The translations under genes were made by a program, and so were the position numbers. This document shows positions 51,619-59,680 of a DNA stretch of 64,000 nucleotides, in pieces. A model generated the notes under the pieces. It saw only the letters and a program-made list of their open reading frames with translations. It was not told the DNA's origin and ran no database searches. Every line of letters begins with the position of its first letter. The first letter of the stretch is position 1. This stretch comes from Microcoleus sp. FACHB-831 (GTDB lineage: Bacteria > Cyanobacteriota > Cyanobacteriia > Cyanobacteriales > FACHB-T130), in assembly GCF_014695585.1 (NCBI RefSeq), contig NZ_JACJON010000041.1, positions 1 through 64,000 of the forward strand. The letters run 5' to 3'.

Positions 51619-52081
51619 ACGTGCTTCTAAGTAAATTTCCTATTATTCATTTCAATTCTAATAAGGATTATTACATAGCCACCCGCGCACCACTTATTCA
51701 GATACTCATAGGTAGCTAAGAGAATTCACTTACCACATCCCCAAGATTCCTCATAGTACATCCTGGGGAAAAACCCCCCTTAAAATCACAAGCCCACAAG
51801 AGATTTCGGTTTCACAGCCAGCAGACCTCCGAAATTCATTCCCCGACACAGCCAGAAAACGAAAAAACTCTCAACCACAGCCCAAACTTTAACGTGGAGG
51901 GGATTTTTCCAGCTAAACATAGCTAAAGCCAGAGAAAGAGAAAACTCTCAGCCACAGCCCAAACTTCAATGTGGAGGGGGCTTGGGGGACGCACCCCGTC
52001 CCCCAACGGGGGGATTGGGGGGAGACCCCCCAAATCCGGGTTTTTCTAACTAAACGTAGGCAAAAATAAATTTTCTAACCC
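51619..52081. repeat. Imperfect 52-bp direct repeat, second copy split by a GC-rich palindromic element
   Basis: Units at 51851-51902 and 51928-51979 share GCCAG-A..., ACTCTCA(A/G)CCACAGCCCAAA and GTGGAGGGG. After copy 1 comes TTTTTCCAGCTAAACATAGC. After copy 2 the matching TTTTTCTAACTAAACGTAGG appears only at 52041, following about 60 bases of G/C-rich sequence with stems such as TTGGGGGG-AGA-CCCCCCAA. The rest of the gap is unremarkable and has no gene. Confidence 0.75.
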
Positions 52082-53059
52082 CTAACCCCCATGCTGCGAG
52101 AGAAAAGCTTCGACTTCGGCTGCTGTAGGTTGGGATGCGATCGCCCCTGGCTTCATCGCCGTCAACGCACCAACAGCGCTGGCATAACTCACCACCCGCT
52201 TAGCCGCCTCCGGATCGCTAAGCGTCTTTATACCGCCTTGACATAACTGATGAACGAAACCCGCAACAAAACCATCGCCCGCACCAGTAGTATCGGCTAC
52301 GTTGACTGAAAAAGCAGGCACATGTCCTTCGTTTTGCCCCAGACAGTAAGCGCAACCCTTGTCCCCATCCGTGATCGTGACACCCTCTATCGTGTCAAGA
52401 CGGTAAGCGATCGCGCCTGCATCCGCTGTCCCAAACAACAACTCAGCTTCTTCTTTCGACAGCTTAAGGAAATCAACATGCTTCAAAAGATCGTAAATCG
52501 CTGGCTTGGCAAGGCTGGTATCTGGCCAAAATGTTGGCCTCCAATTTACATCTAATAAAATCTTCACGTGATGCCGATCTGCCAACTGAATAGCGCGTGC
52601 GATCGCCCCGCAGCTTTGCGGATAAGCCAACTCCAACGTACCCAAAACTAAAAAATCAGCGTTTTCAAACAGAAGTTCCGGTAATTCAGTAGCTTGCAGC
52701 CGAGTATCGGCAAATTCTGTCGTGTCGATCTCGCCAAACCCAGCAAACTCCCTATCGCCAGTTTGCGATCGCACCACGTAAACTTGCCGCGTCGGTGCTG
52801 TTGCGTGACGTTGCACGCCGCGCATATCTACACCAACTTCCTGCAATAGTTGCACCAGAGCCTCTCCCGGCTCATCCGACCCTACGCATCCAACAAAACC
52901 AGATGGCGTTCCTAACTTGACCAAAGCACAAGCAACATTCGCCGGAGCGCCCCCTGGATATGGAGTCCAGGATTCCACCTCGTTGAGCGATCGCCCGATT
53001 TGATCGGCCAGCAGATCGTACAAAATCTCGCCTAGACACAGAACACGGGGATTAGTCAC
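52082..53059 (-). CDS. PfkB-family carbohydrate kinase, probable fructokinase
   Basis: 325 residues. PYPGGAPANVACALVKLG is PfkB signature 1 and DTTGAGDGFVAGFVHQL signature 2 with the catalytic aspartate in GAGD. LCLGEILYDLLAD and SKEEAELLFG support a fructokinase. It would phosphorylate fructose released from sucrose. It lies alone and divergent from the PedR-like gene. Confidence 0.9.
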   Translation of the reverse strand: MTNPRVLCLGEILYDLLADQIGRSLNEVESWTPYPGGAPANVACALVKLGTPSGFVGCVGSDEPGEALVQLLQEVGVDMRGVQRHATAPTRQVYVVRSQTGDREFAGFGEIDTTEFADTRLQATELPELLFENADFLVLGTLELAYPQSCGAIARAIQLADRHHVKILLDVNWRPTFWPDTSLAKPAIYDLLKHVDFLKLSKEEAELLFGTADAGAIAYRLDTIEGVTITDGDKGCAYCLGQNEGHVPAFSVNVADTTGAGDGFVAGFVHQLCQGGIKTLSDPEAAKRVVSYASAVGALTAMKPGAIASQPTAAEVEAFLSQHGG

Positions 53060-53163
53060 AGCTGCATCCTCTTCACCTTTCTCAGCCTACCAGAGGCGTA
53101 ACCCCGCGTTAAGGTATTAACATAAAAGAAATACTAAGTAGATATACTAAGGGGAAATTACTT

Positions 53164-53439
53164 ATGGCTAATACCGAGCCTCTGACGCCCGCGACTCTCT
53201 CCGACCGGGAACTGCAAATTATCGATCTAGTGTCTGATGGCCTAACCAACGATAAAATTGCCCAGAAGCTGGAAATCAGCAAGCGCACGGTTGATAACCA
53301 CATTAGCAATATACTGACCAAGACAAAGACCAACAATCGTGTAGAACTTGTACGCTGGGCTTTGCAGTGGGGGAAGGTTTGTATAAATGATGTCAATTGC
53401 TGCCCCTTGCCATCAGCTACTGATGAAGTAATTTCCTAG
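53164..53439 (+). CDS. pedR: Small LuxR-type regulator, PedR-like
   Basis: 91 residues, almost all one GerE/LuxR helix-turn-helix (LSDRELQIIDLVSDGLTNDK, RTVDNHISNILTKTKT, VRWALQWGKVC). No receiver domain. This size and the C-terminal KVCINDVNCC are those of PedR, a cyanobacterial regulator that answers to photosynthetic electron transport; its cysteines are thought to be reduced by thioredoxin. Three cysteines are kept here. The assignment rests on remembered similarity. Confidence 0.75.
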   Translation: MANTEPLTPATLSDRELQIIDLVSDGLTNDKIAQKLEISKRTVDNHISNILTKTKTNNRVELVRWALQWGKVCINDVNCCPLPSATDEVIS

Positions 53440-53456
53440 AACTTTGTTAAACAACT

Positions 53457-54116
53457 ATGGTCATTGCTCTAAAGCCATTGACCCTGCGGTGGATGTTAGA
53501 CAAAGGACGCGATCGCCGTCCTTTGTCCATACTCTCAATTACTTTATTAGTCGGATTGGCGGGATGTGGCGATCGCGGCTTTCTTACCCCTCCTCCGCAA
53601 ATCCTCGGAGCCTCCCTCAACAGCCTAGCTGCCGATCGAGAACCCCGTTTTTCCTACGATGGTCGCTACTTAGTATTTAGCTCTAATCGGCAAGCTAACA
53701 GAGGTATATTTTTATACGATGTCACCTCACATCGCCTGATCGATCTTCCAGGACTCAACCAGTCTGGTATCCTTCAAGACCAGCCAGACATTAGCGCCGA
53801 CGGTCGCTACATAGTTTACATATCAGAAGAGCGGGGCAAGCCGGACGTATTTGTTTATGACCGCCAGACGCAACAATCTGAAATTATCTCTGGCAATATT
53901 TTGAGCGAAGTCCGCCATCCCACCATCAGCGGTAACGGTCGCTTTGTTGCCTTTGAATCCAACCGTTCCGGGCAGTGGGATATTGAAATTTACGATCGCG
54001 GCAGCGTTGAAGTATCCTTACCCAACGGGCAGTCATCACCGATTAAGCGTCCTGGGAAATCCCAACCCTCGCCCGCTTCTAATTCACCAGTTCCGCCTCC
54101 GCCAGCTAAACCTTAA
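53457..54116 (+). CDS. TolB-like beta-propeller lipoprotein
   Basis: 219 residues. Lipobox LAGC with Cys37 marks a lipoprotein. Repeats of the PD40 type follow: EPRFSYDGRYLVFSSNR, QPDISADGRYIVYISEERGK, HPTISGNGRFVAFESNRSGQ. Only three or four blades are present, fewer than in TolB, so it may dimerise or be a short family. A Pro/Ser tail ends the protein. It starts 17 bases after pedR. Confidence 0.85.
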   Translation: MVIALKPLTLRWMLDKGRDRRPLSILSITLLVGLAGCGDRGFLTPPPQILGASLNSLAADREPRFSYDGRYLVFSSNRQANRGIFLYDVTSHRLIDLPGLNQSGILQDQPDISADGRYIVYISEERGKPDVFVYDRQTQQSEIISGNILSEVRHPTISGNGRFVAFESNRSGQWDIEIYDRGSVEVSLPNGQSSPIKRPGKSQPSPASNSPVPPPPAKP

Positions 54117-54302
54117 AAAAGCGCTACATATTATCAACACTCTCCGGTCTAGAGCCTATCCTAGAAACGGAATTAAGCGCGTTTACAAAAAATAAAAAGG
54201 CGATCGCGCTTCGTACAAAAATTTGCGATCGCTCCAAGACGTAAACGCTACAGTTGAAAAACATCTCAGTTAATCAATCTGCTTCTTAAAGTAGTGCTGC
54301 TT

Positions 54303-54953
54303 ATGACTACTGCTGCTTCGGCTTCCTCACAGACCGACAACTTCTGGAGCTTTGACTTTACCGCTCCTCAACCCACACAGGATAGCGATATACTCAGGCA
54401 ACTCAACTTCATACCTGGGTTAAAAGAACTCCTGATGCTGCGTCAAGTTCATGCTTTAGAACACGCAACCGTTTGGGTTCTCGGCGATACATCTAGACCA
54501 CTTAACTTCAGAACTACTGGCAATCGCACGGCTAGCGACAATGACTTGCTCGGCGGCTTATCAACCGACCAAGGATTTTATCTCTACGGCCAAGTTAACC
54601 CAATCGACTTGCAACGCGCAGTTCGCATCGCCCTAAACCGCATTACCAGCGGCGAGTGGAACCTAGCCGTGCATCCTCGCTGCGGAACTAACTTGTCAGT
54701 CGGGATGCTAGTCACCGCAGGACTAGCCTTGAGCGCCCATCTCATACTGCCTCGCGGCCCCATAGAGCAAATCATCGGTTTGGGTATTGCTGCGGGTGCT
54801 GCTGCCCAGTTAGCCCCCGATCTGGGTAGCCTCGCCCAAAAGTATCTGACAACCGCAATTCCCTTCAATCTAGCTATAGAAGAAATTAGCGCTACGCCTG
54901 ACATTTGGGGGCGTCCAGCGCAATTTGTCCGGGTGCGGTGGCTCGAACATTAA
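54303..54953 (+). CDS. Conserved cyanobacterial membrane protein (DUF6391-like)
   Basis: 216 residues from the ATG at 54303. Conserved stretches: LKELLMLRQVHALEHATVWV and WNLAVHPRCGTNLSVGMLVT, followed by two membrane segments (about 140-165 and 160-185). The HALEHATV and HPRCGTN motifs hint at metal binding, but no activity is known. I believe it belongs to DUF6391. A GTG three codons upstream is possible. Confidence 0.7.
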   Translation: MTTAASASSQTDNFWSFDFTAPQPTQDSDILRQLNFIPGLKELLMLRQVHALEHATVWVLGDTSRPLNFRTTGNRTASDNDLLGGLSTDQGFYLYGQVNPIDLQRAVRIALNRITSGEWNLAVHPRCGTNLSVGMLVTAGLALSAHLILPRGPIEQIIGLGIAAGAAAQLAPDLGSLAQKYLTTAIPFNLAIEEISATPDIWGRPAQFVRVRWLEH

Positions 54954-55034
54954 CAAAAATTAAAAACTCTGTTACTCAGAGAGTCCTACTCCAGTAGTAC
55001 CCTGAAGCTTAGTAACTTAAGGGAAAAAACACTT

Positions 55035-55412
55035 ATGGTTCAACGTGGTTCAATCGTTCGGATTCTTCGCAAAGAATCTTTCTGGTTCCAGGACACTGGT
55101 ACAGTAGCTTCTGTTGACCAGAGCGGCATCAAATACAACGTGATTGTCCGCTTCAATAACGTCAACTACGCTGGCGTCAACACCAACAACTTCGCCGTAA
55201 ACGAAGTGTTGGAGGTTGAAGCACCCAAAGCAGGCGCGAAGAAAGCCGTGGCTAACGCTCCTACCTCAACTCCCATTGACGAAAGCAAGCGCAAAACTGG
55301 TAGCGGCGTTAAGGCCGGTAGTCAAGATAAAAGCGCTCGGGGTACGCAAGAATCTGGAAATAGCGATCCTCTGGTAGAGGGAGGCGGCAATCAGGGAACT
55401 GAAAAGCGTTAA
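55035..55412 (+). CDS. psaE: Photosystem I subunit PsaE with a C-terminal extension
   Basis: 125 residues. The SH3-like core (1-65) is standard: [39 protein letters not shown] and [11 protein letters not shown]. PsaE sits on the stromal side of PSI and aids ferredoxin docking and cyclic flow. Usual length is about 65-75. Here about 55 extra residues, rich in Lys, Gly, Ser and Asn, follow the core. The extension is in frame with clean codons and ends three bases before mutM, so it is not a frameshift of the latter. Confidence 0.95.
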   Translation: MVQRGSIVRILRKESFWFQDTGTVASVDQSGIKYNVIVRFNNVNYAGVNTNNFAVNEVLEVEAPKAGAKKAVANAPTSTPIDESKRKTGSGVKAGSQDKSARGTQESGNSDPLVEGGGNQGTEKR

Positions 55413-55415
55413 GCT

Positions 55416-56333
55416 GTGCCAGAACTGCCTGAAGTTGAAACGGTTCGGCGGGGTCTCAATCAAGTCACGCTGAACCAAGAAATTATGGGTGGCGACGTGC
55501 TGCTAGAGCGCACGATCGCCCACCCTTTTTCTGGGGATGATTTTTTGACAGGTCTGAAGGGCACGGTTATTAACCAATGGCATCGGCGCGGGAAATACCT
55601 GCTGGCAGAACTGTCTAGATCTCACCTCGAACCTCTCAACCCCGACTCCGGACTCCAGACTCCGGAGTTAGGACAAAGCCCAGGGGGTTGGTTGGGGGTT
55701 CACCTGCGGATGACTGGTCAGCTACTGTGGACAGATCCCTCAGTGCCATTACAAAAACACACGCGATCGCGCCTGTTTTTCGACAGCGGGCGCGAATTAC
55801 GTTTTGTTGACCAGCGCACGTTTGGTCAGATGTGGTGGGTTCCACCCCATACTCCACCAGAAACCATCATTACTGGCTTGCAGAGATTAGGATCAGACCC
55901 CTTTTCACCTGGTTTCACTCTGGAGTATCTAGCTGGGCAATTGAAAAATCGTCGCCGCCCGATTAAAACTGCCCTGCTGGATCAGTCTGTGGTGGCTGGG
56001 ATGGGTAATATCTACGCCGATGAAGCTTTGTTTATCGCTGGCGTGCAACCAGAAACTTTGTGTGCTGACCTGAACTTAGATCAAATTCAGCGTCTGAGAG
56101 GAGCAACTATTAAAGTTTTGCAAGCTAGCATCGATGCTGGCGGCACTACATTCAGTAATTTCCTCAACGTGCAAGGTATTAACGGTAACTATGGCGGTGT
56201 TGCTTGGGTATATAACCGTGCTGGTCAAGCTTGTCGAGTTTGTACCACACCTATTTTGCGCCTCAAGTTAGCAGGACGCTCATCTCACTTCTGTCCTCAG
56301 TGTCAACGGCTAGAGAGAAGAGCGAATAGGTAA
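55416..56333 (+). CDS. mutM: Formamidopyrimidine-DNA glycosylase
   Basis: 305 residues. The N-terminus PELPEVETVRRGL holds the catalytic Pro/Glu; Lys60 is in RRGKYLL; the zinc finger CRVC..CPQC is at the C-terminus. It removes 8-oxoguanine. About 20 residues (69-90, containing PDSGLQTPELGQ) are inserted between LLAELS and GWLGVHLRMT compared with usual enzymes and correspond to a translated repeat. The GTG start is three bases after psaE; a psaE-fpg link is known in other cyanobacteria. Confidence 0.96.
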   Translation: MPELPEVETVRRGLNQVTLNQEIMGGDVLLERTIAHPFSGDDFLTGLKGTVINQWHRRGKYLLAELSRSHLEPLNPDSGLQTPELGQSPGGWLGVHLRMTGQLLWTDPSVPLQKHTRSRLFFDSGRELRFVDQRTFGQMWWVPPHTPPETIITGLQRLGSDPFSPGFTLEYLAGQLKNRRRPIKTALLDQSVVAGMGNIYADEALFIAGVQPETLCADLNLDQIQRLRGATIKVLQASIDAGGTTFSNFLNVQGINGNYGGVAWVYNRAGQACRVCTTPILRLKLAGRSSHFCPQCQRLERRANR

Positions 56334-56336
56334 AAG

Positions 56337-56387
56337 AAGAATGATGAGTTATAAGTTTCAACTCCCAACTTATAACTCATCATTCTT
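56337..56387 (+). terminator. 21-bp perfect inverted repeat after mutM
   Basis: AAGAATGATGAGTTATAAGT plus T (56337-56357) and its complement (56367-56387) form a 21-bp stem with a 9-nt loop, just after the mutM stop. There is no long T-run, so it may be a repeat insertion as well as a transcript end. Confidence 0.7.
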
Positions 56388-56764
56388 AAATCTTAACTTT
56401 TAGCAATTACCCAAACTATCTTGAGCGAAACCGCGATGGAGCCGAAGAAGGATACTGCTGCGTTGAAGCTGCGATCGCGCCTAAAGTGAATTTATAAGAA
56501 TTTACAAAAATAATAAGTATAAATATTAACTAAGTAGGCAAGTCTTGCGCTTGTAACAGCCCTCAAAAGCATACTGTGGCGGAGAGGACGATATCGACTA
56601 AGTGTTGTCACCAGGCTTGACTTTTACTTTTAGCTGTGGCGATAAGACAGCTTGCTGCATCGGTCTATGGCATTTTCAACTCAATCTTTACTTGCAGCTA
56701 CCTTCTAAACCATTACAGCCTTAAAATCTGAAGAGAAGATTCCCAGAATAATAAAGATTGGGTT
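56388..56764. other. Gene-free stretch upstream of ndhO
   Basis: 377 bases; no gene recognised. Should contain the ndhO promoter. Confidence 0.45.
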
Positions 56765-56980
56765 ATGGCAGTAAAAAAAGGCGATTTAGTCCGCGCTATT
56801 CGCGAAAAGTTGGAAAATAGTCTGGAAGCACAAGCTAGTGACACGCGCTTTCCGCCTTATATGTTTGAAAGCAAGGGTGAGGTTGTAGACTTGCGAGGTG
56901 ATTACGCACTCATCAAGTTTGGTCAAGTACCCGCTCCAAACGTCTGGTTGCGTGCCGATCAACTAGAACCTTTTAAGTAA
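56765..56980 (+). CDS. ndhO: NAD(P)H-quinone oxidoreductase subunit O
   Basis: 71 residues ([20 protein letters not shown]), full length for this small peripheral subunit of cyanobacterial NDH-1. [20 protein letters not shown] and WLRADQLE are conserved. NdhO modulates cyclic electron flow around PSI. It stands alone. Confidence 0.95.
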   Translation: MAVKKGDLVRAIREKLENSLEAQASDTRFPPYMFESKGEVVDLRGDYALIKFGQVPAPNVWLRADQLEPFK

Positions 56981-57044
56981 TTGCCAATGGCTACGTTCGC
57001 AGCGATCGCCCCCCCACCACCATTAAGCACTTAATCGATAGTAA

Positions 57045-57280
57045 CCGCAAGCCCGGACGGAAATTGTCGAATTCATGCAATCGGGGGTTGCTTATTTTTC
57101 CCCCGCTTGTGCCCACTGCTTAATGGTAGGGGCAATTTTAAACAACAAATCCCGACTAATTTCCTTGTGCCATACCTCCAAAGCGAATATGGATTGCACG
57201 ATATTTTTCTCGGCATTCCCTGCCGTTTTGGAGGATATGGTGTTGAAAGCCTATTGGTGATTGAGCCTGAAAGACAGTGA
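57045..57280 (+). pseudogene. Decayed malate/lactate dehydrogenase, C-terminal part
   Basis: Frame 1 (57045-57167) reads ARTEIVEFMQSGVAYFSPA and MVGAILNNKSRLISL, matching the family block EIV-LL-GSA-YAPA...MVEAIL-DK-R. One frameshift near 57165 moves to PYLQSEYGLHDIFLGIPCRF and GYGVESLLVIEPE, matching the YLxGEYG-xDxFxGVPxxLGxxGVE block. A stop follows at 57278. The N-terminal two-thirds is gone. An older frameshift near 57045 is also likely. Confidence 0.72.
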
Positions 57281-57433
57281 ATGCGCCGCGCTTCACATCT
57301 GGGCGCAATCAGTTAGGCAGAATATCAAGCGGGCGATCGCCATCCTAGAAAATTAGGTACTAGGGTAGGGACTAGAGAGGGGGAAATAGTTCTGAGTTTT
57401 CAATTTTGAGTTTTGAATTAGAGAATTCAACTC

Positions 57434-57449
57434 AAAACGTGCTACTTGG
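57434..57449. repeat. Dispersed repeat AAAACGTGCTACTTGG, copy 2
   Basis: Second copy of the 16-mer found at 46992. It sits in a gap with TTTTGAGTTTTGAATT-type repeats between the dehydrogenase remnant and psbY. Confidence 0.6.
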
Positions 57450-57520
57450 AGCAGCTAACAAAACCTTAGCGGAGCGTCTCCGGCTCCGCTCAAAACTCTT
57501 CTCCCCAATCCCTTAGTTAC

Positions 57521-57640
57521 TTATTTATTAAGAAAACCTTGGATTTGTTTCAAGGCATAGGGAAGAATATTCAACCCAGCCCAGCCTGCTGCTGCGACAA
57601 CTGGCAGCAGTACGATTAAAACACGCCAATCAAATTCCAT
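57521..57640 (-). CDS. psbY: Photosystem II protein PsbY
   Basis: 39 residues: [20 protein letters not shown] then [20 protein letters not shown] single membrane helix with the DWR start, the WAxxNI core and the QxQ..L end are those of PsbY, a low-mass PSII subunit near cytochrome b559. AGGAAAC lies upstream of the ATG at 57640. Confidence 0.88.
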   Translation of the reverse strand: MEFDWRVLIVLLPVVAAAGWAGLNILPYALKQIQGFLNK

Positions 57641-57734
57641 CTGAAGTTTCCTCTCTAACGCTTGAAGATTTTTGAACTATTCTCATTTTTTATTTTCAGC
57701 CCAACTGGGACAGTTTTCCACATTGACATGGCAA

Positions 57735-58289
57735 TCAATCTGGCTTGGTGAATCCCAAGTCTGTCCCCTTGCCAGCGTGAACTAAGGCTAGCTTCTCGTA
57801 CCGCATAGCGTGTTCTATGAGTTCAGCCGCCTCTTCAGGAGAAACATCGCGCAGTCGCTTGGCAGGAACCCCCACCATGAGGGACAAGGGCGGCACGTCT
57901 TTGGTCACGACACAGCCAGCACCGATAATACTACCAGCACCTACGCGCACGCCGTCGAGGACAACAGCGCCAATGCCTATAAGACAGCCTCGTTCAATAT
58001 ACGCAGAGTGGATAACGGCGCGATGGCCTACAGTAACATTTTCTTCGAGGATGGTTGGCTTACCCGGATCTCCGTGTAAGATTGCCCCATCCTGAATATT
58101 GGTTCGTTGGCCAATTTCGATCAGTTCTACATCTCCGCGCAAGACAGCGCCGTACCAAATGCTGACCCCAAGTGCTAGCTTTACTTGGCCCATAACAACA
58201 GCATTCGGCGCGACAAAGGCAGCTAAAGACAGATCGAGATCTGGCCAATAAGATGCAAAGGGGGGGAATGGCTCGTTGAAATTGCTCAC
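57735..58289 (-). CDS. Gamma-carbonic-anhydrase-like hexapeptide protein
   Basis: 184 residues of left-handed beta helix. WYGAVLRGDVELIEIG and TNIQDGAILHGDPGKP are family signatures; the zinc-binding histidines are probably those in ILHGD and GHRAVIH. It resembles the stand-alone gamma-CA/YrdA group; it lacks the RbcS-like repeats of CcmM. Carbonic anhydrase activity is not assured. Divergent from the TIGR02652 gene. Confidence 0.88.
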   Translation of the reverse strand: MSNFNEPFPPFASYWPDLDLSLAAFVAPNAVVMGQVKLALGVSIWYGAVLRGDVELIEIGQRTNIQDGAILHGDPGKPTILEENVTVGHRAVIHSAYIERGCLIGIGAVVLDGVRVGAGSIIGAGCVVTKDVPPLSLMVGVPAKRLRDVSPEEAAELIEHAMRYEKLALVHAGKGTDLGFTKPD

Positions 58290-58367
58290 ACAATGTCCAC
58301 AGACTTGACAACAGATATAATAAAGCCACTAACGGTGTTGCACAGAATATAGGCCGATACCCACTCA

Positions 58368-58877
58368 ATGATGAATCCAGGCTTGCAGTACCCCATTTTT
58401 GGCGCGGAAATTCAGTGCCCCCACTGCCGCCAGACGATTCCGGCCTTGACGCTAACGGACACGTATCTGTGTCCGCGTCATGGTGCTTTTGAGGCAGATC
58501 CTAAGACGGGAGAATTGATTCATTTACAATCTGGGCGCCACTGGCGCAGATGGAATGAGGAATGGTATCGGCAGCACACGCATCCGGATGGAATTCGCTT
58601 TGAAATCCACGAGGCGTTAGACCGCCTTTATACTCAAGGCTACCGAGCAACTCGGGTGATTATTGCCTGTCGGTATCGAGAATTGATTAGCTCCTACCTA
58701 GAACGCAGCACGCCTTGGCGGGGCCAGTCAGAGCCGCCGCGCCCCCGCCTGTATGGTTTGCCTGTAGAGTTTAGCCCAGACCCCTCGCAGGAGCCTTGCT
58801 GGGAAGTGATTAATTTCAATTTGGAGAAGGAACCTGGCGTTCCCGTCCGATATCCTTATTTCCGTTTGTTTGAGTAG
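58368..58877 (+). CDS. Conserved cyanobacterial protein (TIGR02652-like)
   Basis: 169 residues from ATG 58368 (or 58371). The N-terminus has a zinc-ribbon-like CPHC...C pattern (QCPHCRQTIPALTLTDTYLC), then WRRWNEEWYRQHTHPDGIRF and YRATRVIIACRYRELISSY. I recall this as a family confined to cyanobacteria with no known function. Its end overlaps the upstream open frame of the next gene but not that gene's chosen start. Confidence 0.75.
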   Translation: MMNPGLQYPIFGAEIQCPHCRQTIPALTLTDTYLCPRHGAFEADPKTGELIHLQSGRHWRRWNEEWYRQHTHPDGIRFEIHEALDRLYTQGYRATRVIIACRYRELISSYLERSTPWRGQSEPPRPRLYGLPVEFSPDPSQEPCWEVINFNLEKEPGVPVRYPYFRLFE

Positions 58878-58956
58878 CGTTCGGAGTCCGGAGTCGAAAT
58901 TCAAACTCAAAACTCAAACGCGATTTATCGCCTCTCTACAACTCAACCATCAAGTA

Positions 58957-59391
58957 ATGCATCACGCTTCTATTCGCACGGCAAATATTCATCGCGCGAT
59001 CGCTTTCTACGAACTGTTGGGATTTACTGTCTCGGAACGTTTCACGACTGGCTACACTCTCGCCTGTTGGATGGAAGGGTTGGGAGGGCGCATCGAACTT
59101 ATCCAAATTCCAGAACCTAAACCAGCACCAGATGCGTTTGAGGATGAGCATTACGTTGGTTACTATCATCTGTCTTTTGATATAACCGAACAAACAGCGG
59201 ATCTTCCCAACTGGTTAATGTCTTTAAAAGAGCGTTTTGAGGAGGAAGAAAGCCAGAATCCACAGCAGTTACACCCGCTGAAGGTACTTTTAGAGCCTAC
59301 TCAACAAATGATAGGTTCGCACGTTTACGAAGTTGCTTTTATTGCCGATACGGATGGCTTGCCCCTGGAATTTATCCGCGTTTTACGCTAG
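58957..59391 (+). CDS. VOC (glyoxalase/dioxygenase fold) family protein
   Basis: 144 residues from the ATG at 58957 (MHHASIRTANIHRAIAFYEL). Both beta-alpha-beta halves are present; metal-ligand candidates are His in MHHASIR, Glu in GGRIELIQIPE, His in YYHLSFDI and Glu near the end in PLEFIRVL. Substrate unknown; glyoxalase-like. The upstream open frame (to 58870) begins in GGAGTCCGGAGTC repeat sequence. Confidence 0.85.
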   Translation: MHHASIRTANIHRAIAFYELLGFTVSERFTTGYTLACWMEGLGGRIELIQIPEPKPAPDAFEDEHYVGYYHLSFDITEQTADLPNWLMSLKERFEEEESQNPQQLHPLKVLLEPTQQMIGSHVYEVAFIADTDGLPLEFIRVLR

Positions 59392-59680
59392 GCGCGATCG
59401 CTCCTCAATTCTCCGCCAAAATCTCGATCTTCTTTCCTTCAAACTATTCTATAAAGTTTTGTAAAACCTATTGTGTTGTGCAACAGAACATCATAATATA
59501 GTAATTGTATTTGTCTGCCCATATACAGCAGTTGAGAAATATGTGGGTTGACGCGCATGGGACGTTTGTCCCGTGCGCGGGGTTCAGAGAAAAGCATTAG
59601 ATGATGCGTCACGTAGGGTATCAGAAAATAGCATATGAAAGGCGATATTTAGCGCCAATTACTGGCGCGATCGCCTACAG
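59392..59680. other. Gap between convergent genes
   Basis: 289 bases. GGGACGTTTGTCCC forms a short palindrome near 59559-59572. No gene. Confidence 0.4.
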
